This document shows, piece by piece, positions 6,829-13,465 of a stretch of 15,633 nt of DNA. The notes beneath the pieces were generated by a model, which did not search any database, had not been told where the DNA came from, and saw nothing but the letters and a program-made list of their open reading frames with translations. The stretch is taken from assembly GCA_009925965.1 (NCBI GenBank), contig RFPW01000033.1:1-15633 (forward strand), written 5' to 3'. Both the position numbers and the translations under genes were made by a program. The stretch is from Betaproteobacteria bacterium. GTDB taxonomy: Bacteria > Pseudomonadota > Gammaproteobacteria > Burkholderiales > Burkholderiaceae_E. Each line of letters begins with the position of its first letter. The first letter of the stretch is position 1.

Positions 6829-6859
6829 CGCCATGAACATCGAGCTCATGATGATGGCG
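6829..6859. repeat. Imperfect inverted repeat just after the GlcG-like gene
   Basis: CGCCAT (6829-6834) and ATGGCG (6854-6859) are exact arms; further CAT/ATG and GAG/CTC pairs extend the symmetry inward with mismatches. It begins 3 bp beyond the stop of the GlcG-like gene. It could form an RNA hairpin at the operon's 3' end; no U-tract follows. Apart from this, the hairpin at 6727-6742 and the promoter elements, the 6477-6861 gap holds nothing I can support. Confidence 0.35.
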
Positions 6860-6861
6860 AT

Positions 6862-7305
6862 CTAAGCGAGTTGATCACCAACGTCGGCAATCAAGCCCTG
6901 CGAGGCGACAGCCGGTATCAGACAACGCTCGTCGTTGTCTGAGGTGTCACCGCTGACGCCGATGGCCCCCAGAATCGAACCGGCCGCATCGCGTATCAGT
7001 CCACCGCCTGCGACCGGCACCATCCGCCCGCTCGACATCGCATTCAAGGCGGTGAAAAACGCTGGGAAGCGCTCGGCTCGGCGCGCGAGTTCGCGGCCAC
7101 CAAAACCCAGTCCCAGTGCCCCCCAGGCCTTTCCGGTCGCGATTTCGGGACGGAGCAGGCTCGAATGATCGTCGCGCTTGAGCACAACCAGATGTCCGCC
7201 CGCATCGAGAATCGCAACGGTCAATGGCTGAAATTTCAGGGACCGCCCGTGCGCCAGAACCGCATCCGCAATCGCATCGGCCTGGGCAAGTTGGATAGTC
7301 GTCAT
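6862..7305 (-). CDS. GlcG/HbpS-like protein (DUF336, heme-degrading-domain family)
   Basis: Small protein of 147 residues covering the whole GlcG/HbpS/PduO-C domain. Conserved stretches are PLTVAILDAGGHLVVLKRDD, RPEIATGKAWGALGLG, MVPVAGGGLIRDAAG and LGAIGVSGDTSDNDE. Members bind heme or corrinoid-type ligands, or are accessory proteins of catabolic operons (glcG of the glycolate operon), usually without a proven reaction. No signal peptide is apparent, so it is probably cytoplasmic. ATG 7305 overlaps the upstream dehydrogenase stop (ATGA) and has a strong GAGGAG Shine-Dalgarno at 7 nt. It is the last gene of the six-gene unit. A ligand-binding or auxiliary role in the pathway is inferred from position; the domain alone does not give a substrate. 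Confidence 0.9.
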   Translation of the reverse strand: MTTIQLAQADAIADAVLAHGRSLKFQPLTVAILDAGGHLVVLKRDDHSSLLRPEIATGKAWGALGLGFGGRELARRAERFPAFFTALNAMSSGRMVPVAGGGLIRDAAGSILGAIGVSGDTSDNDERCLIPAVASQGLIADVGDQLA

Positions 7306-8216
7306 GCAATCACTCCTCGTCGTACATTGGCCAGATCAGCCAAAACGGCACAAACCGCGGCCGTATCCTGATGTCCTCGCCCTTGCGCAACCGCAGCCGT
7401 GTAAATCGGCGCACAGGCCTCAAGCAACGGTGTAGGACTGCTCATCGACGCCGCGAAATCGGCGATGATTTTCATATCTTTCTGCCAGACGTCGATCTTC
7501 ATCGTCGCCGGTTCGTAGTGATCCGCCACCATCTGAGGCCCGCGCACTGAAAACATCCGCGACCCTCCGGCACCATCCGCGATCACCTGGTAGAGCGTTT
7601 GCGGATCGAGCCCTGATTTCATTCCAAGCACCATCGCCTCGGCCGCCGCAACGTTGTGGATGGCGACCAGCAAATTGGCCACGAACTTCATCTTGCTGCC
7701 ATTACCAAACACGCCAAGATCATGATGAGAACGCGCAAATCCATCGAAAACAGAACGACAGCTTGCGATTGCGGCAGTATCCCCGCTGGCATACACCACC
7801 AGATCCTTATTGGCGGCCTGGGCGCCGGTACCGCTTAAAGGGCAATCGAGCATCACCACAGCGTGCGCACCCGCGGCTTGCGCTGCCAGTTTGTCGGCGA
7901 TCGCTAGTGTGCTCGATTCGATCAGGATCAAACCGCTGCAACCCGACGCGAGCAGCCCCTCTGGGCCCTGAATCACTTCATTCAACGCTTGCGGGCTCGG
8001 CAGAAGGCTGATCAGAACCTCAGCGGCCTGAGCAACGGCAAATGGGGAATCGACCGGGCTGCCACCAAGAGTGCGCAAACGTTCGCGGCTGATCGGGTCG
8101 GGATCAAAACCAACCACCGCGAATCCTGCCTTTAGAAGATTCGGTGCAATCGCACTGCCCATGATGCCAAGGCCAAGCAGACCAACACGTTCGCCCGGAC
8201 CAAAGCGTTCGCGCAT
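7302..8216 (-). CDS. NAD(P)-dependent beta-hydroxyacid dehydrogenase (3-hydroxyisobutyrate dehydrogenase family)
   Basis: 304-residue cytoplasmic oxidoreductase that interconverts a beta-hydroxyacid and its semialdehyde or ketoacid. It has an N-terminal Rossmann motif VGLLGLGIMGSAIAPNLLKAG (11-31), an acidic residue after the second strand (FDPD, 38-41), the substrate motif DCPLSGTGAQA (124-134) where the family has D-x-P-x-SGG, and the catalytic motif GNGSKMKFVAN with Lys177 at the conserved position. The C-terminal helical domain includes DVWQKDMKI (242-250), like the usual KD-x-x motif. I start at ATG 8216, 4 bp after the monooxygenase stop; a TTG at 8234 inside the upstream gene would add six residues. 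The stop overlaps the GlcG-like gene. The exact substrate cannot be read from sequence; HIBADH, tartronate-semialdehyde reductase and glyoxylate reductase look alike at this level. Confidence 0.92.
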   Translation of the reverse strand: MRERFGPGERVGLLGLGIMGSAIAPNLLKAGFAVVGFDPDPISRERLRTLGGSPVDSPFAVAQAAEVLISLLPSPQALNEVIQGPEGLLASGCSGLILIESSTLAIADKLAAQAAGAHAVVMLDCPLSGTGAQAANKDLVVYASGDTAAIASCRSVFDGFARSHHDLGVFGNGSKMKFVANLLVAIHNVAAAEAMVLGMKSGLDPQTLYQVIADGAGGSRMFSVRGPQMVADHYEPATMKIDVWQKDMKIIADFAASMSSPTPLLEACAPIYTAAVAQGRGHQDTAAVCAVLADLANVRRGVIA

Positions 8217-8220
8217 CGCG

Positions 8221-9315
8221 TTAAGCCCGGCCAATGGCCGCGTTCACGCGCGGCATGACCTCAGTCGCAAACAACTCCATCGAGCGTTTGCCCAACGCGG
8301 GGTCCATCCAGTCATGGCACGCATAGAGGAGTTGGCCGAAGTCACCGATGTTCTCGCGGAAGGCCAGGATCTGATCGACCACCGAATTGACGGTTCCGGC
8401 GAGCACGAGGCGCCCGAGAACGTAATCCGGGGTGACCGCGCTGTCGGGCATTTCGGGGTCGGTTTTGAAAAGGTTGCTGCGACCACCACCCACCACCAGC
8501 TTGCGAATCAGTTGCTTGAAGTAGAAATGATAGGGACCACTGGACTCGAGCGCATAGCGGCGCGCGGTCGCTTCGTCATCCGCCACAAAAATGCTCTTCG
8601 CCACTCGCCACTCAGATGGACTCGCTTTGGCGCCGACCGTTTCGCGACCTTCGGAATAACTGGCCCAATGCGTCTTCACCCACTCGGGCATCAGAAAGTT
8701 CGCCGAAATCGGCTGCCAGCCCCTTTTGGCCATCTCGGTCACCCCCTTGGAATAAGGCGCGACTGCCGTACCGACGATCGGGGGATAAGGGCGCTGAAAC
8801 GGCTTCATGATGAAGCCCTGACCAATCTCGGGAATCATGGTCCTGGCGACCGAGACGTTCCAGAACTGCCCGTCAATGTTGTAGGGCGGATCGGACTCCC
8901 AAATTTTCAATACCGTGTTGATACATTCGACGAACATGGCGTTACGGTCTTTGCCGAAACTGCCGAAGACCTCGGCATCTGACATCAGACCACCTGGACT
9001 GATACCGAGAATAAAGCGCCCCTGCAGCAGGTGATCGAGCATCGCTGCCTGTGCGGCGATCGCCGCGGGATGCGAATTAGGCAAATTGAGAGTGCCGGTA
9101 CCGAGTTTGATCTGGTGCGTTTCGGCAATCAGGCTGGCGAGAAAAATCATCGACGAAGTGACGGTCTCCGCCGCGTCGGTCACATGCTCACCGACGTAGG
9201 CCTCACTGAAACCCAGGCGATCGGCGAGAATAACCGCCTCGCGATCCTCTCGTAAGGTCTCCCCGACGGAGCGACCCGGGGGATGGATTGGCATCATGAA
9301 GGTGCTGTATTTCAT
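8221..9315 (-). CDS. LLM-class (luciferase-like) flavin-dependent monooxygenase
   Basis: 364-residue TIM-barrel bacterial luciferase-family enzyme (F420/FMN superfamily) that uses reduced flavin and O2 to oxygenate an organic substrate. Family signatures are MKYSTFMMPIHPPGRSVGE at the start, ADRLGFSEAYVGEHV (31-45), IKLGTGTLNLPNSHPAAIAA, MLDHLLQGRFILGISPGG and the late VNSVVDQILAFRE. Overall it resembles the limonene-monooxygenase-like subgroup more than RutA or alkanesulfonate monooxygenase; this is from memory and not tested. ATG 9315 overlaps the flavin reductase stop by 4 bp (ATGA), which supports a two-component system in which that reductase supplies FMNH2. A longer frame exists upstream, but it lies inside the reductase gene and lacks family sequence. 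Substrate unknown. Confidence 0.92.
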   Translation of the reverse strand: MKYSTFMMPIHPPGRSVGETLREDREAVILADRLGFSEAYVGEHVTDAAETVTSSMIFLASLIAETHQIKLGTGTLNLPNSHPAAIAAQAAMLDHLLQGRFILGISPGGLMSDAEVFGSFGKDRNAMFVECINTVLKIWESDPPYNIDGQFWNVSVARTMIPEIGQGFIMKPFQRPYPPIVGTAVAPYSKGVTEMAKRGWQPISANFLMPEWVKTHWASYSEGRETVGAKASPSEWRVAKSIFVADDEATARRYALESSGPYHFYFKQLIRKLVVGGGRSNLFKTDPEMPDSAVTPDYVLGRLVLAGTVNSVVDQILAFRENIGDFGQLLYACHDWMDPALGKRSMELFATEVMPRVNAAIGRA

Positions 9316-9818
9316 GCAGGTTGTCGGTTCGAAAATCCGGGGAGATACACTCCCTGACAAAATAGCAGTGGCTCAGTACCTTGATAGCGGTATTGCTCGA
9401 CTGCCCCCAAAAACAAAACGTGGTCGCCCAATTCAAGACGGTCAATCGTTCGACACTCGATCACGGCGGTACAACCACGCAGGACGGGCAAACCCTCCAA
9501 TCCCTCGTCAATTGGCACCCCTGCAAATCGATCAGCGGTTTTGCTCGAGAACTGAGTCGATAAATGCTGCTGGTCAAATGCAAGGACGTTGATGACGAAT
9601 CGTCCCGCCTCATCGAACGCCGCCAGGCTCGGTGACTTCAGACCCAGATTCCAGGAAACAATGGGGGGCACCAGTGACACGGAGCCAAACGAGTTCGCCG
9701 TGACCCCCACCTTGCGATTATTTGCACCCCGCGAGGTGACCACGGTAACACCGGTTGCAAAACTAGCTAACGCAGTGCGCAAATCACGGGAATCAAAGGG
9801 TGGGGCCTGGGTGATCAT
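9312..9818 (-). CDS. Flavin reductase (HpaC/RutF-like) of the two-component monooxygenase
   Basis: 168-residue NAD(P)H:flavin oxidoreductase of the flavin reductase-like domain family; it provides free reduced FMN or FAD to a partner oxygenase in the cytoplasm. Visible hallmarks are LRTALASFATGVTVVTS (13-29), VGVTANSFGSVSLVPPIVSW (37-56), GRFVINVLA (72-80) and GDHVLFLGAVE (131-141). The length is standard. The start ATG 9818 follows the tetR stop by 4 bp and lies inside a 16-bp palindrome; no good Shine-Dalgarno is visible, so translation is probably coupled. The LLM monooxygenase follows with an ATGA overlap and is the obvious partner. Confidence 0.93.
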   Translation of the reverse strand: MITQAPPFDSRDLRTALASFATGVTVVTSRGANNRKVGVTANSFGSVSLVPPIVSWNLGLKSPSLAAFDEAGRFVINVLAFDQQHLSTQFSSKTADRFAGVPIDEGLEGLPVLRGCTAVIECRTIDRLELGDHVLFLGAVEQYRYQGTEPLLFCQGVYLPGFSNRQPA

Positions 9819-9826
9819 TTGATCAC
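9811..9826. promoter_or_regulatory. 16-bp palindrome over the tetR stop/flavin reductase start; possible operator
   Basis: GTGATCATTTGATCAC: 7-bp perfect arms GTGATCA (9811-9817) and TGATCAC (9820-9826) around a TT centre. It covers the reductase start codon and the tetR stop codon. TetR-family operators are usually palindromes of about this size, and the regulator gene is adjacent. Both halves also carry coding constraints, so chance symmetry is possible. I find no second copy in the divergent intergenic region 11604-11693. Confidence 0.35.
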
Positions 9827-10536
9827 TTTAGCATGCGTCTGCTCTCGTTTGGCGCCTCCTTAATCAGATTAGGCAATACCACCCGCGCTCCAGCGACAAA
9901 ATGCCGAATCGTCAGTGCAATCATTTCTTCAACCGGCGCCTCGAGCGGAACATCGAAAATCCACTGACGCTGGCCAAAATAAAAAACCCGGGCATTGATG
10001 CTCCAGATGAGTTCAATCTCAGCCACCTGAAACGGCACCTCCTCGACCATTGGAAGCCCGAGTTCGTGGCGGAATTCCACGGCAATCGGCTCAAGAATTC
10101 GATTGCGCAGCATATTCAGATAGTTCTGATTGATCGTTTCGCCGCGCAATCCGGAGAACATGAAGATTCGAACCCAATCCCAGGTCAATGCCGCCTGCGC
10201 ATAAGCGACATACAAACGCGTCAGCCGATCTTCAAGCGCGAGCGTACGGTCACGAATCACGACTTCCCAATAGGGATCCCAGCGACCCAGATAAACCTCC
10301 TCGTACACCCGATCGATCAGGGCGGCTTTATTCGGAAAGTATTTGTAGATCAACGACTGGGTCACGCCGAGCCGACGGGCCAGTTGGCGGGTATCGCCAC
10401 CGAAACCAAGTTCCGCAAAAAAGCGTACTGCCTCCTGCACGATCTGCTGCTCGCGTGCCTGTCCGGCCAAACGGCCGCGAGTGATTGCCCCGTCCTGACA
10501 TTTTGGCAATGGCGTCACGTCAATGCGTTCCATCAT
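9823..10536 (-). CDS. TetR/AcrR-family transcriptional regulator
   Basis: 237-residue ligand-responsive repressor type. The DNA-binding domain lies near 27-75: helix QQIVQEAVRFFAELGF, then the helix-turn-helix TRQLARRLGVTQSLIYKYF (49-67) and NKAALIDRVYEEV. The remainder, rich in Trp and Phe (WDWVRIFMFSGLRGE, RVFYFGQRQWIF), is the variable ligand-binding and dimer part; the ligand is unknown. ATG 10536 forms an ATGA overlap with the preceding oxidoreductase stop; a second ATG follows immediately. The open frame extends 75 residues upstream, but that part lies within the oxidoreductase gene. As the second gene of the six-gene unit it is likely to autoregulate that unit, perhaps through the shared divergent promoter or the palindrome at 9811-9826. 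Confidence 0.92.
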   Translation of the reverse strand: MMERIDVTPLPKCQDGAITRGRLAGQAREQQIVQEAVRFFAELGFGGDTRQLARRLGVTQSLIYKYFPNKAALIDRVYEEVYLGRWDPYWEVVIRDRTLALEDRLTRLYVAYAQAALTWDWVRIFMFSGLRGETINQNYLNMLRNRILEPIAVEFRHELGLPMVEEVPFQVAEIELIWSINARVFYFGQRQWIFDVPLEAPVEEMIALTIRHFVAGARVVLPNLIKEAPNESRRMLK

Positions 10537-11603
10537 CCTAAGACCACGGGCAGCACGCGCTCGAGGCCGCCGGTGTCGACCGACTTCATGATCGCCTCGA
10601 GACTGGCGACGTTTGCCAGCATCTCGGTCGCACTCACTGGATAGGGCTCGACCCCCTGAATCGCCTTCGCGAAGGCTTCCAGATTGGCCGACACGGCCGG
10701 ATAAGGTTCCCAAAACTGGGACTCCCGCGGCTTTCCGCGCAGCGCGCGAGTGACATCCCACCCGGTCGGATGCTCGGGGTGCGTTCGGTCGCGAACCTCA
10801 ACCCAACCTTTCGATCCATAAACAGCAAATCGACCTTCAAACGGGGTCGCCAGGATCGCGCTGATCAGCGCATTCGCACCGCCAGGAAACGCCATCATCA
10901 CGCCCAGCGTGTCGCCATTTTCAAACTGGGAACCCCGCGTAGCGAGTCGCGCCCAGACCGCTTCGGGGCAACCCAGGATGGCCACGGCCAGATCGACCAG
11001 GTGAATTCCAGTCGCCGTCAGGGGCCCTACGGGTGCAAAACGTTGACTGAGCCGCCAGTTATCGGGAGGCAGAGCAAAAAACTTGTCCTGACTGAAATTC
11101 GCTTCAATCTGGAGAATCGTTCCAAGAGCCCCTTCGGCGATTTCGCGGCGCAGAGCGATCAGCGCAGGCTCGAAGCGTCGTTCGTGTCCGATGCCCAACA
11201 CCAGGTTGCGCTGCTCACATTCAGTGATCGCGTGCTGCGCATCCGAGAGCGTCAGGCACAAGGGTTTCTCGCAGAACACGTGCTTGCCAGCCCGCGCCGC
11301 CATAACGATCTGCTGCGCATGGCTCTGATGGGGCGTACACAACACCACAGCATCGAGATCGGACCGCGCGGTGAGCTCGTCCGCATCCGAAACGAACTCA
11401 AACCCCATCGCCTGCGCGTCGCCAGCGCGTTGTTCGCGCACTGAGGTGGCAGATTCTGCAACTGCATGCAGGGCAAAAAGAGAACTTGAGGCCAGATGGC
11501 GACTAATGACCTGCCCCCACCAACCATAGCCAACCACGCCCACTCGAACCGGCTTGACTGGCTGTCGATCCGGACTCGGTGCCATCTTGTTTATCGCATC
11601 CAT
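10533..11603 (-). CDS. Gfo/Idh/MocA-family NAD(P)-dependent oxidoreductase
   Basis: 356-residue two-domain oxidoreductase. The Rossmann part opens with VRVGVVGYGWWGQVISRHL (19-37). CTPHQSHAQ (89-97) and the family signature KHVFCEKPLCLT (107-118, with EKP) follow. The second half contains GIHLVDLAVAILG (199-211), where the conserved His of this family sits (His201). Members oxidise sugars, inositols or other hydroxylated compounds, or reduce imines; the substrate here is not readable. ATG 11603 is chosen because it has GGGGA at 7 nt and sits 16 residues before the nucleotide-binding strand; the frame is open further up into the plus-strand gene. It is the first gene of the six-gene unit and is followed by tetR with an ATGA overlap. 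The 90-bp gap to the divergent deacetylase-like gene must carry its promoter, though none is convincing by eye. Confidence 0.93.
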   Translation of the reverse strand: MDAINKMAPSPDRQPVKPVRVGVVGYGWWGQVISRHLASSSLFALHAVAESATSVREQRAGDAQAMGFEFVSDADELTARSDLDAVVLCTPHQSHAQQIVMAARAGKHVFCEKPLCLTLSDAQHAITECEQRNLVLGIGHERRFEPALIALRREIAEGALGTILQIEANFSQDKFFALPPDNWRLSQRFAPVGPLTATGIHLVDLAVAILGCPEAVWARLATRGSQFENGDTLGVMMAFPGGANALISAILATPFEGRFAVYGSKGWVEVRDRTHPEHPTGWDVTRALRGKPRESQFWEPYPAVSANLEAFAKAIQGVEPYPVSATEMLANVASLEAIMKSVDTGGLERVLPVVLG

Positions 11604-11693
11604 CACTCGATCCCCAACATTTGAAACACTTGATTGAGCCACAATGTACCTTCCCGATGACGTTGATCGTCCAACCTCGAAAACAACCGCACC

Positions 11694-12596
11694 ATGAATC
11701 ACCTGCTTAGCGACCGCGTTCCGTACAGCGCCATCGTCGACCGTCCCCGTCTGAGTGTGCCCAACGACGGCCGTGTGATCGTCTGGATTATTGTCAACGT
11801 CGAACACTGGACGATCGAGCGCGCCATGCCGCGCACGGTCCTGAGTCCACCAATGGGACAACCACTTCAGCCCGACCTACCCAACTGGGCATGGCACGAA
11901 TACGGGATGCGGGTCGGTTTCTGGCGGATTCTGGAGGCACTCCATAAGCGCGGGATCACGCCAACGATGGCAACCAATGGACTGGTCTGCAAGACTTATC
12001 CACGCATCGCCGAAGCGGCCCAAAAACTCGACTGGGAATTTATGGGGCACGGCTATCTGCAGGGCCCGATGCACAAACTTCCCGATCAGCTTGAATCGAT
12101 TCAGGCCACCATTGACGCCATCAAATCGTTCACCGGGACTGCGCCGGTCGGCTGGGAGAGCCCTGGCCTGACCGAAACCGAGACCACCATCGACCACTTA
12201 TCCCAAGCCGGAATCGAATACGTGGCGGACTGGGTACTTGATGATCAGCCGGTCTGGATCCATGCGAACCCCCGACCGGTCCTGTCGGTGCCCTACACCG
12301 TCGAAATCAATGACATTCCAATGATGCTCCTGCAGCAGAACCGCTCGGAGGAGATGTTGATGCGCGGGATCGATCAGTTCGACCGACTATGGCGCGAAGG
12401 CGCAACCCACCCGCGCGTAATGGCGATCAGCGTTCACCCATATGTCACCGGCGTTCCGCACCGCATCGATTACTTCGAAAAACTGCTTGACCATATCCAG
12501 GGTTCATCGGGCGCCCAAATCTGGACCGGGCAGGCGATCTCGAACTGGTACCGCGAACAGGTGCCCGCCCCTTCAACTCCGACATGGGGCCGCTAA
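11694..12596 (+). CDS. Polysaccharide deacetylase family protein, PuuE-like
   Basis: 300-residue NodB-fold (CE4-like) hydrolase, closest in general look to PuuE-type allantoinase/amidohydrolase relatives rather than to secreted chitin deacetylases; there is no signal peptide. It reads YSAIVDRPRLSVPNDGRVIVW, then VNVEHW (35-39) where sugar deacetylases have the metal-binding Asp-Asp motif, MATNGLVCKTYPRI, WEFMGHGYLQG (His119), GWESPGLTETE (153-163), ADWVLDDQPVWI and AISVHPYVTGVPHR (His248, His256). These suggest hydrolysis of a C-N or amide bond in a small molecule, as an inference. ATG 11694 precedes the conserved start but has no Shine-Dalgarno. It is the only plus-strand gene: divergent from the oxidoreductase (90 bp apart) and convergent with livH, with 2 bp between stop codons, so no terminator fits between them. 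Confidence 0.88.
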   Translation: MNHLLSDRVPYSAIVDRPRLSVPNDGRVIVWIIVNVEHWTIERAMPRTVLSPPMGQPLQPDLPNWAWHEYGMRVGFWRILEALHKRGITPTMATNGLVCKTYPRIAEAAQKLDWEFMGHGYLQGPMHKLPDQLESIQATIDAIKSFTGTAPVGWESPGLTETETTIDHLSQAGIEYVADWVLDDQPVWIHANPRPVLSVPYTVEINDIPMMLLQQNRSEEMLMRGIDQFDRLWREGATHPRVMAISVHPYVTGVPHRIDYFEKLLDHIQGSSGAQIWTGQAISNWYREQVPAPSTPTWGR

Positions 12597-12598
12597 AA

Positions 12599-13465
12599 CT
12601 ACTTGGCAAGCGCTGCGCCAAACAGCCCTGTAGGGCGAACCAGCAAAATCAGCAACATCATCGCGAATGGAGCCATAACGGCGAGCGGGGCGTAGATCAG
12701 CGAACCGATCGACACCACCTGCCCAACGAGTAGCGAGGAGTACAAGGTTCCCTTGATACTCCCAAGTCCGCCGATGATGACCACCATAAAAACGAAGGCC
12801 AGTACCTCAAGCCCCATGTGGGGATCAACCATGATAAGCGGCGCGTAAAGACCACCCGCCAAAGCCGACAGGGCACCAGCAAGCACGAAGGTAATTGTGA
12901 AGAGCCGAGCCGCGTTGATCCCCAGTCCTTCCACATGCTCCATATCTTCGATACCGGCACGGATCGCCTTGCCGATGATAGTGCGGTTAAGAAATAACCA
13001 GATACCGCCGTAAACCAAACCGGCCAGTACGACCACCAACAGTCTGTACACCGGAATGTCAGTCCCGAACAAGCTGATCTGGTTGTCAAACGGGACGGGC
13101 ACGGGCTTGGGGACGACCCCCCAGATCCCCTTGATTGCACCAATGCCGCCCAGCAAGATGCCAAACGACGTAATCATGCTGAAGGTGAGTTCGCGTTCGT
13201 AGATGCGCCTGAAGATGAGTCGCTCAACCGCTAGCGCCAGCATAACCCCTACGGCCACTCCAGCGATCAGCCCGAGCCAGAAATTTCCCGTCAGGGTGCT
13301 CACCGTGTAGGCCAGAAAGGCACCCACCGAGTAGTACAACAACTGGTCAAGACTGATGATGCGCATGAGTCCGAAGCACAGCGACAATCCGACTGAGATC
13401 AAAAAATAGATGCTGGCCAGGCTCAGACCGAATATCACGCCTGAGATCAGGAGTTGCGCACTCAT
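12599..13465 (-). CDS. livH: Branched-chain amino-acid-type ABC transporter permease LivH
   Basis: Inner-membrane permease of a HAAT-family importer, 288 residues, nearly all hydrophobic, with about eight membrane segments. LivH features are GVIFGLSLASIYFLISVGLS at the N-terminus, LIFRRIY, the cytoplasmic loop IIGKAIRAGIEDMEHVEGLG leading to GINAARLF, ALAGGLYAP, and FVFMVVIIGGLGSIKGTL near the end. Where many LivH proteins have N-F-A-H-G after the second segment, this one reads SLDQLL, a hint that it is not a leucine transporter. ATG 13465 overlaps the livM stop (ATGA) and has GAGGG at 7 nt. It is the last gene of the liv unit. Such systems also carry urea, amides, aromatic acids and other small organic substrates. 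Confidence 0.92.
   Translation of the reverse strand: MSAQLLISGVIFGLSLASIYFLISVGLSLCFGLMRIISLDQLLYYSVGAFLAYTVSTLTGNFWLGLIAGVAVGVMLALAVERLIFRRIYERELTFSMITSFGILLGGIGAIKGIWGVVPKPVPVPFDNQISLFGTDIPVYRLLVVVLAGLVYGGIWLFLNRTIIGKAIRAGIEDMEHVEGLGINAARLFTITFVLAGALSALAGGLYAPLIMVDPHMGLEVLAFVFMVVIIGGLGSIKGTLYSSLLVGQVVSIGSLIYAPLAVMAPFAMMLLILLVRPTGLFGAALAK

Noticed and set aside
6833..6865. A ten-codon plus-strand micro-ORF in the intergenic region
   Set aside because: No ribosome binding site and fully explained by the imperfect inverted repeat and the end of the opposite gene.
8071..8982. A 303-codon plus-strand frame opposite the dehydrogenase and monooxygenase
   Set aside because: Spans two well-supported minus-strand genes and has no coherent domain.
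10770..11444. A 224-codon plus-strand frame opposite the Gfo/Idh/MocA gene
   Set aside because: Antisense shadow of a gene with clear Rossmann and EKP motifs.
11604..11693. Operator or sigma-70 promoter in the divergent intergenic region
   Set aside because: Only a weak GACG-N5-CGTC symmetry and poor -35/-10 pairs; not enough to list, although a promoter must exist here.
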